A stretch of DNA of 64,000 nucleotides, from positions 72,971,912 through 73,035,911 of the forward strand of contig NC_092793.1 in the NCBI RefSeq assembly GCF_918797505.1. Reading direction: 5' to 3'. The notes beneath the pieces are model-generated. The model ran no database searches and was not told where the DNA came from. It saw nothing but the letters and a program-made list of their open reading frames with translations. Made by a program: the position numbers and the translations under genes. This document shows positions 35,921-47,600 of the stretch, one piece after another; position 1 is the first letter of the stretch, and the number at the start of each line of letters is the position of its first letter. Source of the stretch: Bemisia tabaci (taxonomy: Eukaryota; Arthropoda; Insecta; Hemiptera; Aleyrodidae).

Positions 35921-37749
35921 CTAAATTAAAGGCAAAATTAAATTAGGCTTCTTTCTAAATTTCAAATTTTCAATTGAAAAAAAAATAAATAAATAAATAA
36001 ATATCACTGTCCACTGAAAATATCTGTGTAACAATAATCTGTTACCGTTTTGATTTCTAAGTTTATTTCCTATAAAATTTTTTTTGGAATTTGAACGTTT
36101 TGAACGACTTTTTTTTCATACATTAAAAAGATAGGTACTGGTACTGTTAAATTTGACTGAACTCACAGGTCATCGATCTAAAAACTGAATCATTACCAAA
36201 AGATCAATTTTAGCTTTCCATTTCATTTTCCACAATTTTTAGAGTCGTCATTTTAAAATTTTGCCCCACTGTGCGCGACTTTAGGTGCACGTTTGCGGTT
36301 GTCAAATCACTCACAACTCACAAACTCACTGGCTGTCAATCACCAACATATTGGATCATTCATAGGAATTTCAAATTTATTTAACAGTATTGGCAATCCT
36401 TTTGCTGGAATCTCTTTCATAGCGTGTCCAGACAGAAAACCGACTAGACTGTTCATTCCAATTGCGGTATTGCGCTCCTCAAAAAATCTTTCAGTATTTT
36501 TGAAGCTGTGTTTATTAAAGTTAATCTGCGGTCCTGCTTAAGAAAGTCCGAAGTGAAATGTAGTGTCTCAATTTTCCCCTATACAAAATTTCATTCACCT
36601 AATTTACGTGCGCATTTCATCTGCGGTAATTATTGTCTCATATTTATCTTAAAAAATTGTGAACCTACCCTGGAAATATCGTGTTACAATTACTGTTATA
36701 AAACCTTACGATTCACCTTGTTGAAAACGTGGAAAAACTGAAAAACTTACCTATCCGACTCATGACTCTGATCTTGCTTACAACGGCAGTATTAGATCAC
36801 CCGATAATATAACCTGAAACGTATGGGATATTCCGTTAAATTTCGAGTTAACAGCAAATTCTTATGAAGAAAAAATGCCTCCAAGACGCGTTAGTGATCA
36901 TTTTATCAAAGGTAAATGTAATTTCATCACATAAGGTAATTATGAAGAGCGTATTGAAAACACGGCAATTTAAGAGGTAAGCAATGAATACTTTTTTGAA
37001 ATACTACAAACTTAGATTTAATTTAGCTAATTGTGGATAAAAGATTTATTCATTTTTACTAATTTCCCCATGAACTGTTTCAACCGTGCAGACCATCAGC
37101 ACAATTTTCATATACCAGTCACATTGACTGTAAAGATAAATTCACAATTGAAGATTCCATTTATGGTAAAGTAGTACAATTACAGCTATGTAAGTATTTT
37201 TTTCCATCACAATGAATCAGACAAGTACATATTTTAATTGTATGAACTTTATCAGTTGCTTTAAATACAAAATACTGAGTGAAAAAAACGGACACAGGGT
37301 GTGCTAAAAGCAACCGAGATGGATCTCTGAGGAGGTTATAGGAAATTTCGTCAACGGTTTTTTGTCCGCGCACCTGTTTTTTTCCAGTAATTTACGTCCA
37401 CGCGTTTTTTCGGCACGGGAGTTTTGGTCCACGCGCCAGTTGAGACCAAAAGTTGATTGGCCCACATGTAAATACAAACGACAATTGCTCACGACGCTTT
37501 TGGATGAAAATATATAATGTCTTGGAAGAATGAGGGTTTGTTTGTTTTTTTGTTTTGTCTGTTTGATCCAACGGAGAATAATGTATAGTTGAGAGTTTTA
37601 GTAAAAATGGGGGAGCGTCAATTCCATGAGACAAAATTCACTAAAACTCTCTACACCTTTTTGGTGTAACAGGACTTAATTATGTTTCAAGAAATTCCCA
37701 CCTTGTTATACCTGAACCGGATAAACCTCTATACTTGCCTCAGCTAAAG

Positions 37750-38110
37750 GCTCTTAGATTTTTCCTTTGCACGATAAGTATCTTGATTTATTTTGCGAGG
37801 AAAGATCTGTACTTTTAAAGGATGCCTGTCATTCTTAATACGTTCAATTTTGTATAATACTGTGCAACACCTCTGTTGGGAAATAGTTGCTGCAAGCGCC
37901 GCTGCACGGCGGCGGCGGGCGGGCGACCAGCGCGAGAGGCTCACTGGCGCCTACAAACCTAAATGGATACTTCACGCATTGCACAATGCTTGAAGTATCC
38001 ACTTAGGTTTGTAGGCGCCAGTAGGCCTCTCGCGCTGGCAGCACGCCGCTCCGCTCTGTTCGGCTTTAATATTTATACTCGCATAGTCAGCGTTTTTTAA
38101 TTCATGATTT
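37750..38110. repeat. CTGGCGCCTACAAACC-type element, copy 1
   Basis: Contains AAGGATGCCTGTCATTCTTA, AACACCTCTGTTGGGAAATA, a GC-rich CGGCGGCGGGCGGGCGACC block and the unit CTGGCGCCTACAAACCTAAATGGATACTTCACGCATTG followed by its inverted copy (quoted in part). Related copies are at about 41660-42105 and 48120-48760, in the opposite orientation. Short units of the same kind occur near 3350-3410, 16370-16500 and 51775-51905. Confidence 0.6.
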
Positions 38111-38587
38111 TGAAATGTTAACACACTCTCATGCATTGATTCTCATTTAAATTGATGGAGAAAAAATATTTATCAATTTATCAAAGGAGAATAATAATAT
38201 AATGTGTGTTTTTTAAATATTGGTGGTTCCGTGTCAAATTTAATGATTTCCAAAGCACTTTAATTTCTTCTTTTACATTTTGTGCTTTTATTGTGCTGCA
38301 GCGAGGTGTATGCGCAACGAAACGCTCAAAATTTGACGTATTTGACTCTAAAAGATCGATGCATAAATGAGTTAAAACTGAAGATTGCGTGCTACTTGGT
38401 TTTTCCCCTCTTTTATTCATTTTTGTAGTTTCTGTCGGCACAACTGCGGCTCATTGAGATTAAAGTCGCTTGGAAAAGGTTTTACAAATATTTGTCACGT
38501 TTTATAAAAGTATAAATGTTTTCAAAATGAAGTAATAATTTCGTAAAGAAAAAATAAAAAAAAAATAAAAAAAAGTACCTACACATA

Positions 38588-39437
38588 TCTATACTATAAG
38601 CTCCGAGACCTCCTAATTTTGCGTAACTGGTAACGCTTAGTTCCAGCCTTCTACCGGGCCGATTTTCATGATTTTTGCGGCAATCGACGGGCAATTGTCT
38701 CTAGATTAGCCAACTCTTTTCAGATTTTCAAAATATGGACCAGGTTTTTTTATATTACGTGGTAAAGTTGCGAATTCTCCCATTTAAACAATGTAAATTT
38801 ATACTTTTTGTCATAGTTCGTTTGAGCGTTCTACCGGGCCGATTTCCATGATTTTTGCGTAGATCGTCAGGTAATTGGCCCTAGATGAGCCCGCTCTAAT
38901 TCGATTTTGGAAATAGGACCCAGGTTTTTTTAAAATCACGTTATAAAAGTGAGTGAGTTTACAGAATGCTCCGGTACTGCTACCGCTATGCGCGGGAGGA
39001 TGCGCAGTGGTCGAGGAGGTTGCGCAGTAGCTGTGTAGCCTGCGCATCAGATCTACACTTATCTACACAAGATTTGCACTGACGACTTCATATTGAGCGG
39101 TGGCCGAGTCGTCAAAGACGTCAAATGCGCTCACTATGAACTCGGTGTGGGTTCGATCCCCGACTCCTGAATTTATAATTATTACCTGACTATCATTGTT
39201 CATTGTTTTACTGCAATATTTCATCAAGCAGTCATTCCGAAACGCGTCCTCTTAATTTTAAAGTAATTTTAAGTAAAGTTTAAAATTAAAGTATACCTCA
39301 TATCGTAATTGTTTAGGGGAAAAATAAAACTAACACTGATAAAAGGGTAAAAATAGGGCCGCGAAGCGGCCCATTGATGGCGCGGAGCGCCTTCAGGGGG
39401 TTGGGCCGCGTAGCGGCCAGGGGGCGTAGCCCCCTAG
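38588..39437 (+). mobile_element. Non-autonomous Helitron with both ends
   Basis: It starts TCTATACTATAAGCTCCGAG directly after A (38587) and ends GGGGGCGTAGCCCCCTAG directly before T (39438). The TC start, the GC-rich hairpin and the CTAG end inserted between A and T are the Helitron signature. The first half carries two direct repeats of a segment with CTACCGGGCCGATTT and ATGATTTTTGCG (38648-38760, 38825-38940). A tRNA-like sequence lies at 39095-39176. No Rep/helicase is encoded, so it would need an autonomous relative. About 850 bp. Confidence 0.8.
39095..39176 (+). repeat. tRNA-like sequence inside the Helitron
   Basis: GAGCGGTGGCCGAGTCGTCA resembles an A box and GTGGGTTCGATCCCCGACTC a B box, with spacing like a leucine or serine tRNA. 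It looks like a tRNA fragment or SINE head carried by the Helitron; no good acceptor pairing is seen. Confidence 0.4.
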
Positions 39438-39981
39438 TATAAGGTATATTGTACATTGCATATTTCAAGGATAGAAATAAAACCAAATATTCACCGAAGA
39501 CAATTTAAAAATATGATTCAAAAGGAGAAAGTAATAACATTTCATTCAGAAGCAACCATAAAAACGCCTCTTTCTCTCTCAATTTCTCATTTCCATATTG
39601 TCAATATAATTTTACATACCGACTAAAATATAACGCTTGGACCAAGTCACTGTTGCTTATTTTACGTGTGGGCGTAAACTACTGGACAAAAAAGGTGCGC
39701 GGACAAAAAATCGTCGACAAAATGTCCTGAAACCTTTGAGGAAGGTCAGAGAGAATCTCTAGAAGGCATCGGTGATGATAGAAGGCGTAATTAAAAATAA
39801 ATGCTTAAGCGTAACTGAAGTACTCAAGCAGGAGGGAGTTTTCCCCCTATTATAGTAAGGGTACTTATCTATGAAAAGAGTTTTAATTATCTCATACTAA
39901 CTAATTTTATTCCATACGTAACCCCTAAAAATATAAAGACTGATTACATTGAGTGCGCGCAAGTGGCCATACTCAAGATGC

Positions 39982-40236
39982 ATAACGACGGTGAAACTTC
40001 CAAACCACGTGTCTCGTTTAAGGTGTTTGAAAATCTCCGCTCCTATTTTCCTTTAAGGAGAAGAACAAATCAACATCATTCCTTGAAGCTTTTTAGAATT
40101 TACTTCGCACAGAGGAGAAAAATCACGAAAGTTTTTAAAAATTGAAGTTAAGTTCCTCATTTAGAAAATTGTCTATGACAGGAAGTCTGCAACGCCCCAT
40201 ACCAAGATACGTGCTTTGGAAGTATCGCCATCGATA
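39982..40236 (-). repeat. TCGACGG-family MITE, eroded subfamily A
   Basis: ATAACGACGGTGAAACTTCC at the left; GGAAGTCTGCAACGCCCCAT and AGTATCGCCATCGATAA at the right. Reversed orientation, many substitutions. Confidence 0.65.
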
Positions 40237-40297
40237 AGTGGTAATCCTTACCAAAAGAGGATCAGCTCACTACAATCAATGATCCCATATTTTACAT

Positions 40298-40555
40298 CTC
40301 GACGGTGTAAGTCGGCAATCACATAACTCGGTTTGCGACGTCGCAGACTTCCTGTCATACTTTATTTTTTAAACGGAAAACTACTCAACGGCAATTCTTT
40401 AAAACTGCCATGATTTTTCTTCTCTATGCGAAGAAAATTCTGCAAAAACTTCAAGAAATAATGTCAATTTTTTCTCCTTTAAAATAATGATATATAGGCG
40501 GAGATTTTCAGACACCGCAAACGAGTTATGTGATTGCCGACTTACACCGTCGATA
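40298..40555 (+). repeat. TCGACGG-family MITE, subfamily B, upstream of OR-D
   Basis: TCGACGGTGTAAGTCGGCAA at the left, CTCGGTTTGCGACGTCGCAG following, and TTGCCGACTTACACCGTCGA at the right. It ends about 180 bp before the OR-D start codon. Confidence 0.78.
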
Positions 40556-40738
40556 TCCTTTTAGTGTGTATTATTGTTTCGTTTGATCTTCTCATGCCTA
40601 TGTTTTTCTTGTTCCTAAGATGCTGTTGCTGAAATTTCACTTTGGGGGGCTCAAGTCCTTCATTCGATTAAATTTCATACTTTCATCTAAGGACCTCCTC
40701 CCCCTCTCCGGACGTCACCCTCTACCCTCGCCCTCATC

Positions 40739-41612
40739 ATGGAAGAACCATTCAGAATCGAAAACGACTGGCACTGCAAGCTACTCATGTTCTTCTTGCG
40801 ACTGCATGGTCTTCATTTTATATACTTCGGAGAGGGGCTGCTCAGTAGAACCGTGCTCTACATCCGGTCAGCCATCATTGGACTTCAGTGTTTCTTCTTA
40901 CTCCACAGCCTGGCCAGCATCCTCATGCACATCACCCAAGAGACTCCTGTCCAAGTGCGGGTGCTGAGTCACTACTCGCAGTACGTGGGCGTTTCCCTGT
41001 ACAGCGCCTGCAGGAACTACTCGCTGTTGAGCCGAAGGGTGGATATCGCCTATCTGCTTAAAGACAGTTGCCGGGTGAGGCTCCATTCGGCCGAAATCGA
41101 CATAGCTCCGTTCTGGCGTAAACACACACTCACACTGTCTATCTTCTGGATCGGATATATGCTCACAGCTAACATGGTTGGGGTTGGGCTCCTTGGGGTC
41201 GTGTCGCCTTTTTTGAGGTTAGTTCTCACAGTGAGGTTAGCGAGAACAGTCTTTTTTTTTAATCGGACGGTTCTCAAAACAAAAGGCTAATCATTATTGG
41301 TCATGTGATAAGTCGATTTTAAATGACAAAGACTTAAGTTGATTTCGATTTTTTCGGCGAGCAAGAGAATTGAATCTTCTAACCTTAATGCGAACACTTA
41401 AAAGCTAATCTCTCTCTGAAGTGTCAATTAAGGGTATTTTCGCACGTTTAACATGTAATGATCATGATAAAACTGCCCTATGGTGCTTAAATGCTCACCC
41501 CGTACAGCGGATCATTATTCCGTGGAAAATTTTGTAAAGACCCTGTGAAAAATCCTCACACTAACTAACATACCTTAATATATACTAAACACATTATATT
41601 TTCCTTGGCTAC

Positions 41613-41657
<45 letters not shown>

Positions 41658-44600
41658 CAATTCAAATGAGAACAATGCAAACATTCCAAAATCATAAGTT
41701 AAGAACGCGGACTCCGCGAGTTTAAACATTACAGCCAAATACAGAGTGAAGCGGCGCGCCAGCACATGCGCACTGGCGCCTACAAACCTAACAGGGGTAC
41801 TTCACGCATTGCGCGATGCGCGCACTGGCGCCTACAAACCTAACAGGGATACTTCACGCATTGCGCAATGCGTGAAGTATCTCTGTTAGGTTTGTAGGCG
41901 CCAATGCGCGTGTCGCGTTGGTCGCCCTCGCCCGCCGCGCCGCCACAAGCAACTAATTCGTAACAGAGGTGCTACACAGTGTCATACGACATTGAAGGCG
42001 CCAAACATATTAAGAATGCCAGGCATCCTTCAAGAGTATGGAAATTTCTTCGCAAAATAAATCAAGATACAACGGCACAAAAAGAGAGCGATAGTCCAAA
42101 AACACTTTAAAAGCTAATCTCTCTCTGAAGTGTCACTTTAGGGTATTTTCGCACGCTTAACGTGTAATGATCATGAGAAAACTGCCCTGTGGTGCTTAAA
42201 TGCTCACCCCATATAGCGGATCATTATTCCGTGGAAAATTTTGTAAGGACCCTGTGCAAATCCTCACATTCAGACTTCTTCCCTTTAATTTTTTACGTGA
42301 AAACGGTTGTGTGGATTTTTGTGGAAACAGTGAATCTTCTAAATAGTGCGGAGCAAATTTCATAAAGTTTTAAAAAAAAATTCGCACAAACGTTCCCTTG
42401 TAAAAAATTAAATTGCCTGGTTACATTTGGCAGAGGCTGGTGTGGCTTGGTTCCTTCCTACTAAACGCAGTCCATTTGTGTTTCCATATTACGTTACGTC
42501 TATAGGTTTGTGGTGAGGCAGGAGAAACCGACATTCATACTGCGGCGCGTGTGGTATCCAAAGTGGGTCTACTCGTCACCCATGTTGTGCTGGTGTCTGG
42601 CGATCTACGAGGGACTGCTCATATTCGACACAAGCCTTGCGCTACTCATGCCCGACATGCTTTACTTGTACTTAGCACACACGACCGTTGTCAAGTTGGA
42701 GGCCCTTGGCCAGTTCTTTGCCGACAGCTTCGAAAAGACTGGAAGGGAGAGCAACTCGTCGGGCCTTGTGAGAACATCAGTGGATGGAAAAAATGAATAT
42801 CCGCACGTTGAATTTACAGGTAGGCATCACTTGACACGTCATCCGGCTGACAAAAGGGCGTAAGTGCACAGTGAACATTGAGATGAACCCGAGAAAGCGC
42901 TGAGTTAAATGGACGACAGGGCTCATCGCAAATGCAGTTACGCCTATATGCCAGGAGGGCGACGAAGTGTAGTTAACAATCCGTGGAAAAAACGAACCGC
43001 ATGAAAGAAGGTCTGGATATAAACTTCCAAACAAGATACAAGTCGACGGTGTAGGTCGACAATCACATAACTCGGTTTGCGACGTCGCAGACTTCCTGCC
43101 ATATTTTATTTTTTAAACGGAAAACTACTCAACGGCAATTCTTCAAAACTGCCGTGATTTTTCTTCTCTGTGCGAGGAAAATTCTACAAAAACTTCAAGG
43201 AATGATGTCAATTCGTTCTCCTTTAAAAAAAATAACATAGAAGCGGAGATTTTTAGACACCGAAAACGAGTTATGTGATTGCCGACTTACACCGTCGAGG
43301 TGTTTACATTTAATCAGAGACAAATGTAGCTTCCTCCATTGGTACCCTGAAAAAAAAGATTGGTAGAATTTACCATTCCTTTACGCTGTATTTCACACAG
43401 CGTCAATTTAGAGTCAATTCTGCCAGAAGAAAGGTAAACATTACTATATACAGGTACAGGTAACCATTTCTCTGGCAGAATTTACTTGAAGATTGGTAGA
43501 ATTTACCATTCCTTCACGCTTTGTGAAATACAGCTTGAAGGAATAGTAAATTCTACCAATCTCTTTTTTCAGTGTATTTTGGCAACAGTGGAAGTTTTTT
43601 CTTTCGGGACTCCAACAAACCTAATCACCAGTTGGATGTTGGTGTTGTGAATTCTCACTATGGTTTTACAATGCTGAAAACTAAAAATTTCATAAAATTC
43701 GCCTAATATATCGATAGTGTCCCCCTAAAATATAAGTTAGCAGTGGAGATTCTGAAACCCCGCAACCAAGAAGAAAAAACGCCGTTTCTGCATCCAACAC
43801 CCCAATTGCTTAGGCTTGCTCTGGGAACCACAGCCAAATGGCAATTTTGTCTTTGCACCATAGGATAGGGTACAGGTACATAGAGTCGTAATAAGAATGG
43901 AGGAGCTAGCGCCACTTTTAAGCATTTTCCAGTCACCGAATTCTATGACCTCTGTGCGGTGCCGGGTCACCAATTCGATACATTATGGATTGTTTTCGGT
44001 ACACGGATATCCGCGGTCATCCGATGTAAACAAGAGGGTTTGAATTATTCCGTATTCTACATAGTCATTTTGAATCGAAAATTTATCGAAAAGGTGACTG
44101 GATCTCGGGACACACCGCGCTCGGACCTCGTCGATCAAAACATGGGCCCAGCTCACTTCATTATATAACGACTCTGTGTACTCTGTGCTTCGCACACATT
44201 TCCATAAATAATGCAGTATTCTGGTACCCCGCGAATGACAAGATGGGAATCCTAAAACTATTCTCTAATTTTTATTTCCTTTAAAATTTCAGCGGTGACC
44301 CTCATTGTAGACAACCTTGCTTTATTCTTAAATCTCTTTATACAGGTAATCGAGATAAAGGTCACGAGCACAAAATGGAGGCTTTTAAAAAGGGCATCGT
44401 TGATTGGCACATTCTTTGGCGGTAATTTTTCTTATTTCTTTCTCTTCTAAAATTTAACTTTGCACGTTTACTTATAGGTATTTTTAAAAAAAAATTGAAG
44501 TTTTGGTGGCTATCCTTTCAGTAAGATAAAATTTCTATCGCACCGCTTGTTCTTTACATTCATGACCGAGGATGACCGAGATTTATGCAAAATAAAATAA

Positions 44601-47600
44601 GTTTTAGAGATTACAACCGTCGATTGTTTCTGTGCATAAAGTTTCCACACAAAATTTCTACCAGTAAGTTCTTGGAGAATCTTTCCCAAATATGGATTCA
44701 GCACATTCTTGCCAATTAACGTTTCCGAGTTGCAACATTTTGCAACGCTATCATACACGGAAATATCTTGGTTTACTTTTTAATAAGCTATGATGTGTTC
44801 ATATACTTCCAAATGAATTATTAAAAGGAGCATACTTCTAATAAAATTCATAAGGGACTTCCTGAAATAATCAGATGAGCACAACTGCTGTAAAAATTGG
44901 TTTCTATTTTAGTGAAGAATTTCATTAATATTTATTTCGTCTTGTTTATAAATAAACGTTTAAAAAAATATATTTATTTTATTTAAATTCATTTATATAT
45001 TTTGAATATCATTAAATATTCGAATCGTCCTATTTTCGTCCATATCCCTGATGACAATGGAAAGACTTAACATTATGTATACTGCGCGTTACGGTGAGCG
45101 GAAAAATTGAAGGCGCTTTGATGTAACTATTCATGCTTGAAGGATGTCCATGTTGCATACACAAAAAAGTGCAGGCGTTCTACCTTCGTTGAACACAACG
45201 CAACGTTTCACTTCAATACTTGCAGATTTTCGTGCATAAGGGAAGACTAATGTTGCACATACAATGATTTTGACCACAATGAGCCTTGAAATTAGAATGA
45301 GCTGTGAAACGTCAAGGCGACGTTACCAAATGGTGCGGTCTGTATTGCGACGTTGCCAGTAATTACTTGCGGACCTGTTATTCACAATGATTGTGCAGAA
45401 ACGCTCTTAGTAAAAAAATTCAAAACCTTTAAAATTCAGCATAAAATTGAGGGTAACACCTGATCCCCCATTAACTTTTAAGCTAATGAATCTATCGCAT
45501 TAACACTTCGTAAATGTTCCTATATCAAAATAAACTACATACCTCCCCCCCTTCCCCAAAACATTTTAGGATACCTTCACGCATTCGGGGGGTGAGAGGG
45601 GCAAGGATTCCAACTTTATTTTTCAAATGGCAACCTCTATCTCCTCTATCTCACAAGATATGTTTATATACATTATTTTCATGTTTTACTCATAGTGAAT
45701 CGCACCTTATAAACAGCGTCTACACAACGAACGCTGCGTGGGCTGTTATGGTAGGAGTCTCCAACAATACTCTGATGTCCTACTTAGCTGTCACGGTGAG
45801 ATCTATTTTACTTAGGCATAACTAAGAAGAGAGCATACTTCTGTCGACTTCTATAAATGTCGCAGGCAATTAGCAATCACCGGCAATTTGCAGGGCGGTT
45901 CACACGTTGTTTCAATAAATCGCGATAATGCGCATCGGCATGATGCAATTTTTAAGGGTTATGGTCTTCAAAAGTATGAGCTCGGCTTGAAGTGCCTTCA
46001 TTTTTTGTGATACTCTACGCTTTATCACGCTGCTAGTTTAGTTGCCTGTCCGATCTCGACCCAACTAATGTCACGGAGTTCACTACAAGCTCTTTCTGAG
46101 TGTTCATATTCCTCCCATGTTTTTAAGGATGGAAAAGTGGCCATTCACACTATAGGCAACATAATCAGTACTCTAATCTTGTTCTTTTCTTTTTGAATTT
46201 TATGATTTTCTATATTCAACCACCACTGGCTTGTAAATTGCCGGCGATATCCAATTGCCTGCGACATATAGATGCATATAGATCGATCAGTTGGGCTATA
46301 AATTTTGCGATAAAGAACTACTATTTCTGGCTCATCCACAAAAGCACCTATCTGCACGTGGAAAATTAAAAGGGGAAAAAATAAGAACAGGAAGAGGAAG
46401 CAGGTGTAGAAGGAGAGCAAAGAGGAAAAGTGGCTGAGAAAGAGGAAGACGGAAATACATGTATATAACCGCTTTTATAGCGCTCTTAGGCGCTCTGCAA
46501 CACCTAGTCGCCAAAATTCCTTATCCTCCCAAAGCCCCTCAGGGCGTTGGCACTCCCTCATATCCTCTGAAACCCCCTGTTGCCACCCTTTCTTTGGGCG
46601 TCGCGTCCCTTTCGTCTGCTCCCAGAGGAAACCCAATCAAAGGACTAAGATAGAGTTGAAAAAGGAAGATAATGAAATATAGAAAAAGAAGATGGAGGGA
46701 AGAGATGCTGGTCTCCCTCTAGAAATCCGTATTTGTCTCGAACCCTGTATCATCCTACATCCGTTTCTTAAGCTGCTTGAACTTCGTATTCATGCGTTAA
46801 AATACCTCTCACCACAGTGTCTTAAATTCTGCTCTTGTAGAGGATTTGTATCGATATCATCATTACAAATATGAAATAACTTCAACTTAATAACTTCATG
46901 ACTTCTTATTGTAGGAGTTGATGAGTTCTGGTGCAAGTATCCGAACGCTCATCCATGGTGTGATATTTTTTTACCACGCGTTTACTGGTACGTTCATGAT
47001 GTACTCAACGAGTTACGCCGCCACCTTACTTCGGGAGGCGGTGAGTTGACATTGCGAATTGATCTTTACTTTGCTTGTAAGTTTTGGTCATCACGAATTT
47101 AGAGGGCCAAAATCTGTTAACCCTAAGCAGATCGTAAACCACCAGACCTCTGAAAGTGACGTTAAATGCGGTCAATAACCGAAACTTTATAATTAAACAC
47201 CAATGCACAAATTCCCATTTCCTAATTTATTAAATTTTCGCTCTAGCCAGAGCTAGTCACTGATTCCTATCGCATCACATCCAAGTATACTTTACCAGAG
47301 TATAAAATTGAAATTTTAAAGAGCGGGGATAAACTTAGACTGCATATTTGAAATCAACGGCAGTTGCCGGTTTTCAAGAAACAAGTTGATTTATTAGAAC
47401 GAAGGTAAAGATATCCTTTGATACTTATTACTATCACGATAAAATAATTTACTGAGCTTAATTATGTTTTGAGCATTCAGCTCTACCTCTCGCATTCAAT
47501 TCAGTGTGTTTTTCCTCCGATGGATTGATTTCATGTTTGTCTAGATATAATAGGTAATCTTATTATTTTTTTGAATTTCAACGTTGAATCTTAACAAAAA

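Larger units (their letters stand above)
32306..40738. other. OR-C to OR-D intergenic region
   Basis: The longest gene-poor stretch of the array. It contains a non-LTR retrotransposon (34252-35920), a CTGGCGCCTACAAACC-type element (37750-38110), a Helitron (38588-39437) and two TCGACGG elements (39982-40236, 40298-40555). I recognise nothing in 32306-34200 or 36040-37740 beyond AT-rich sequence with no convincing exon. Confidence 0.5.
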
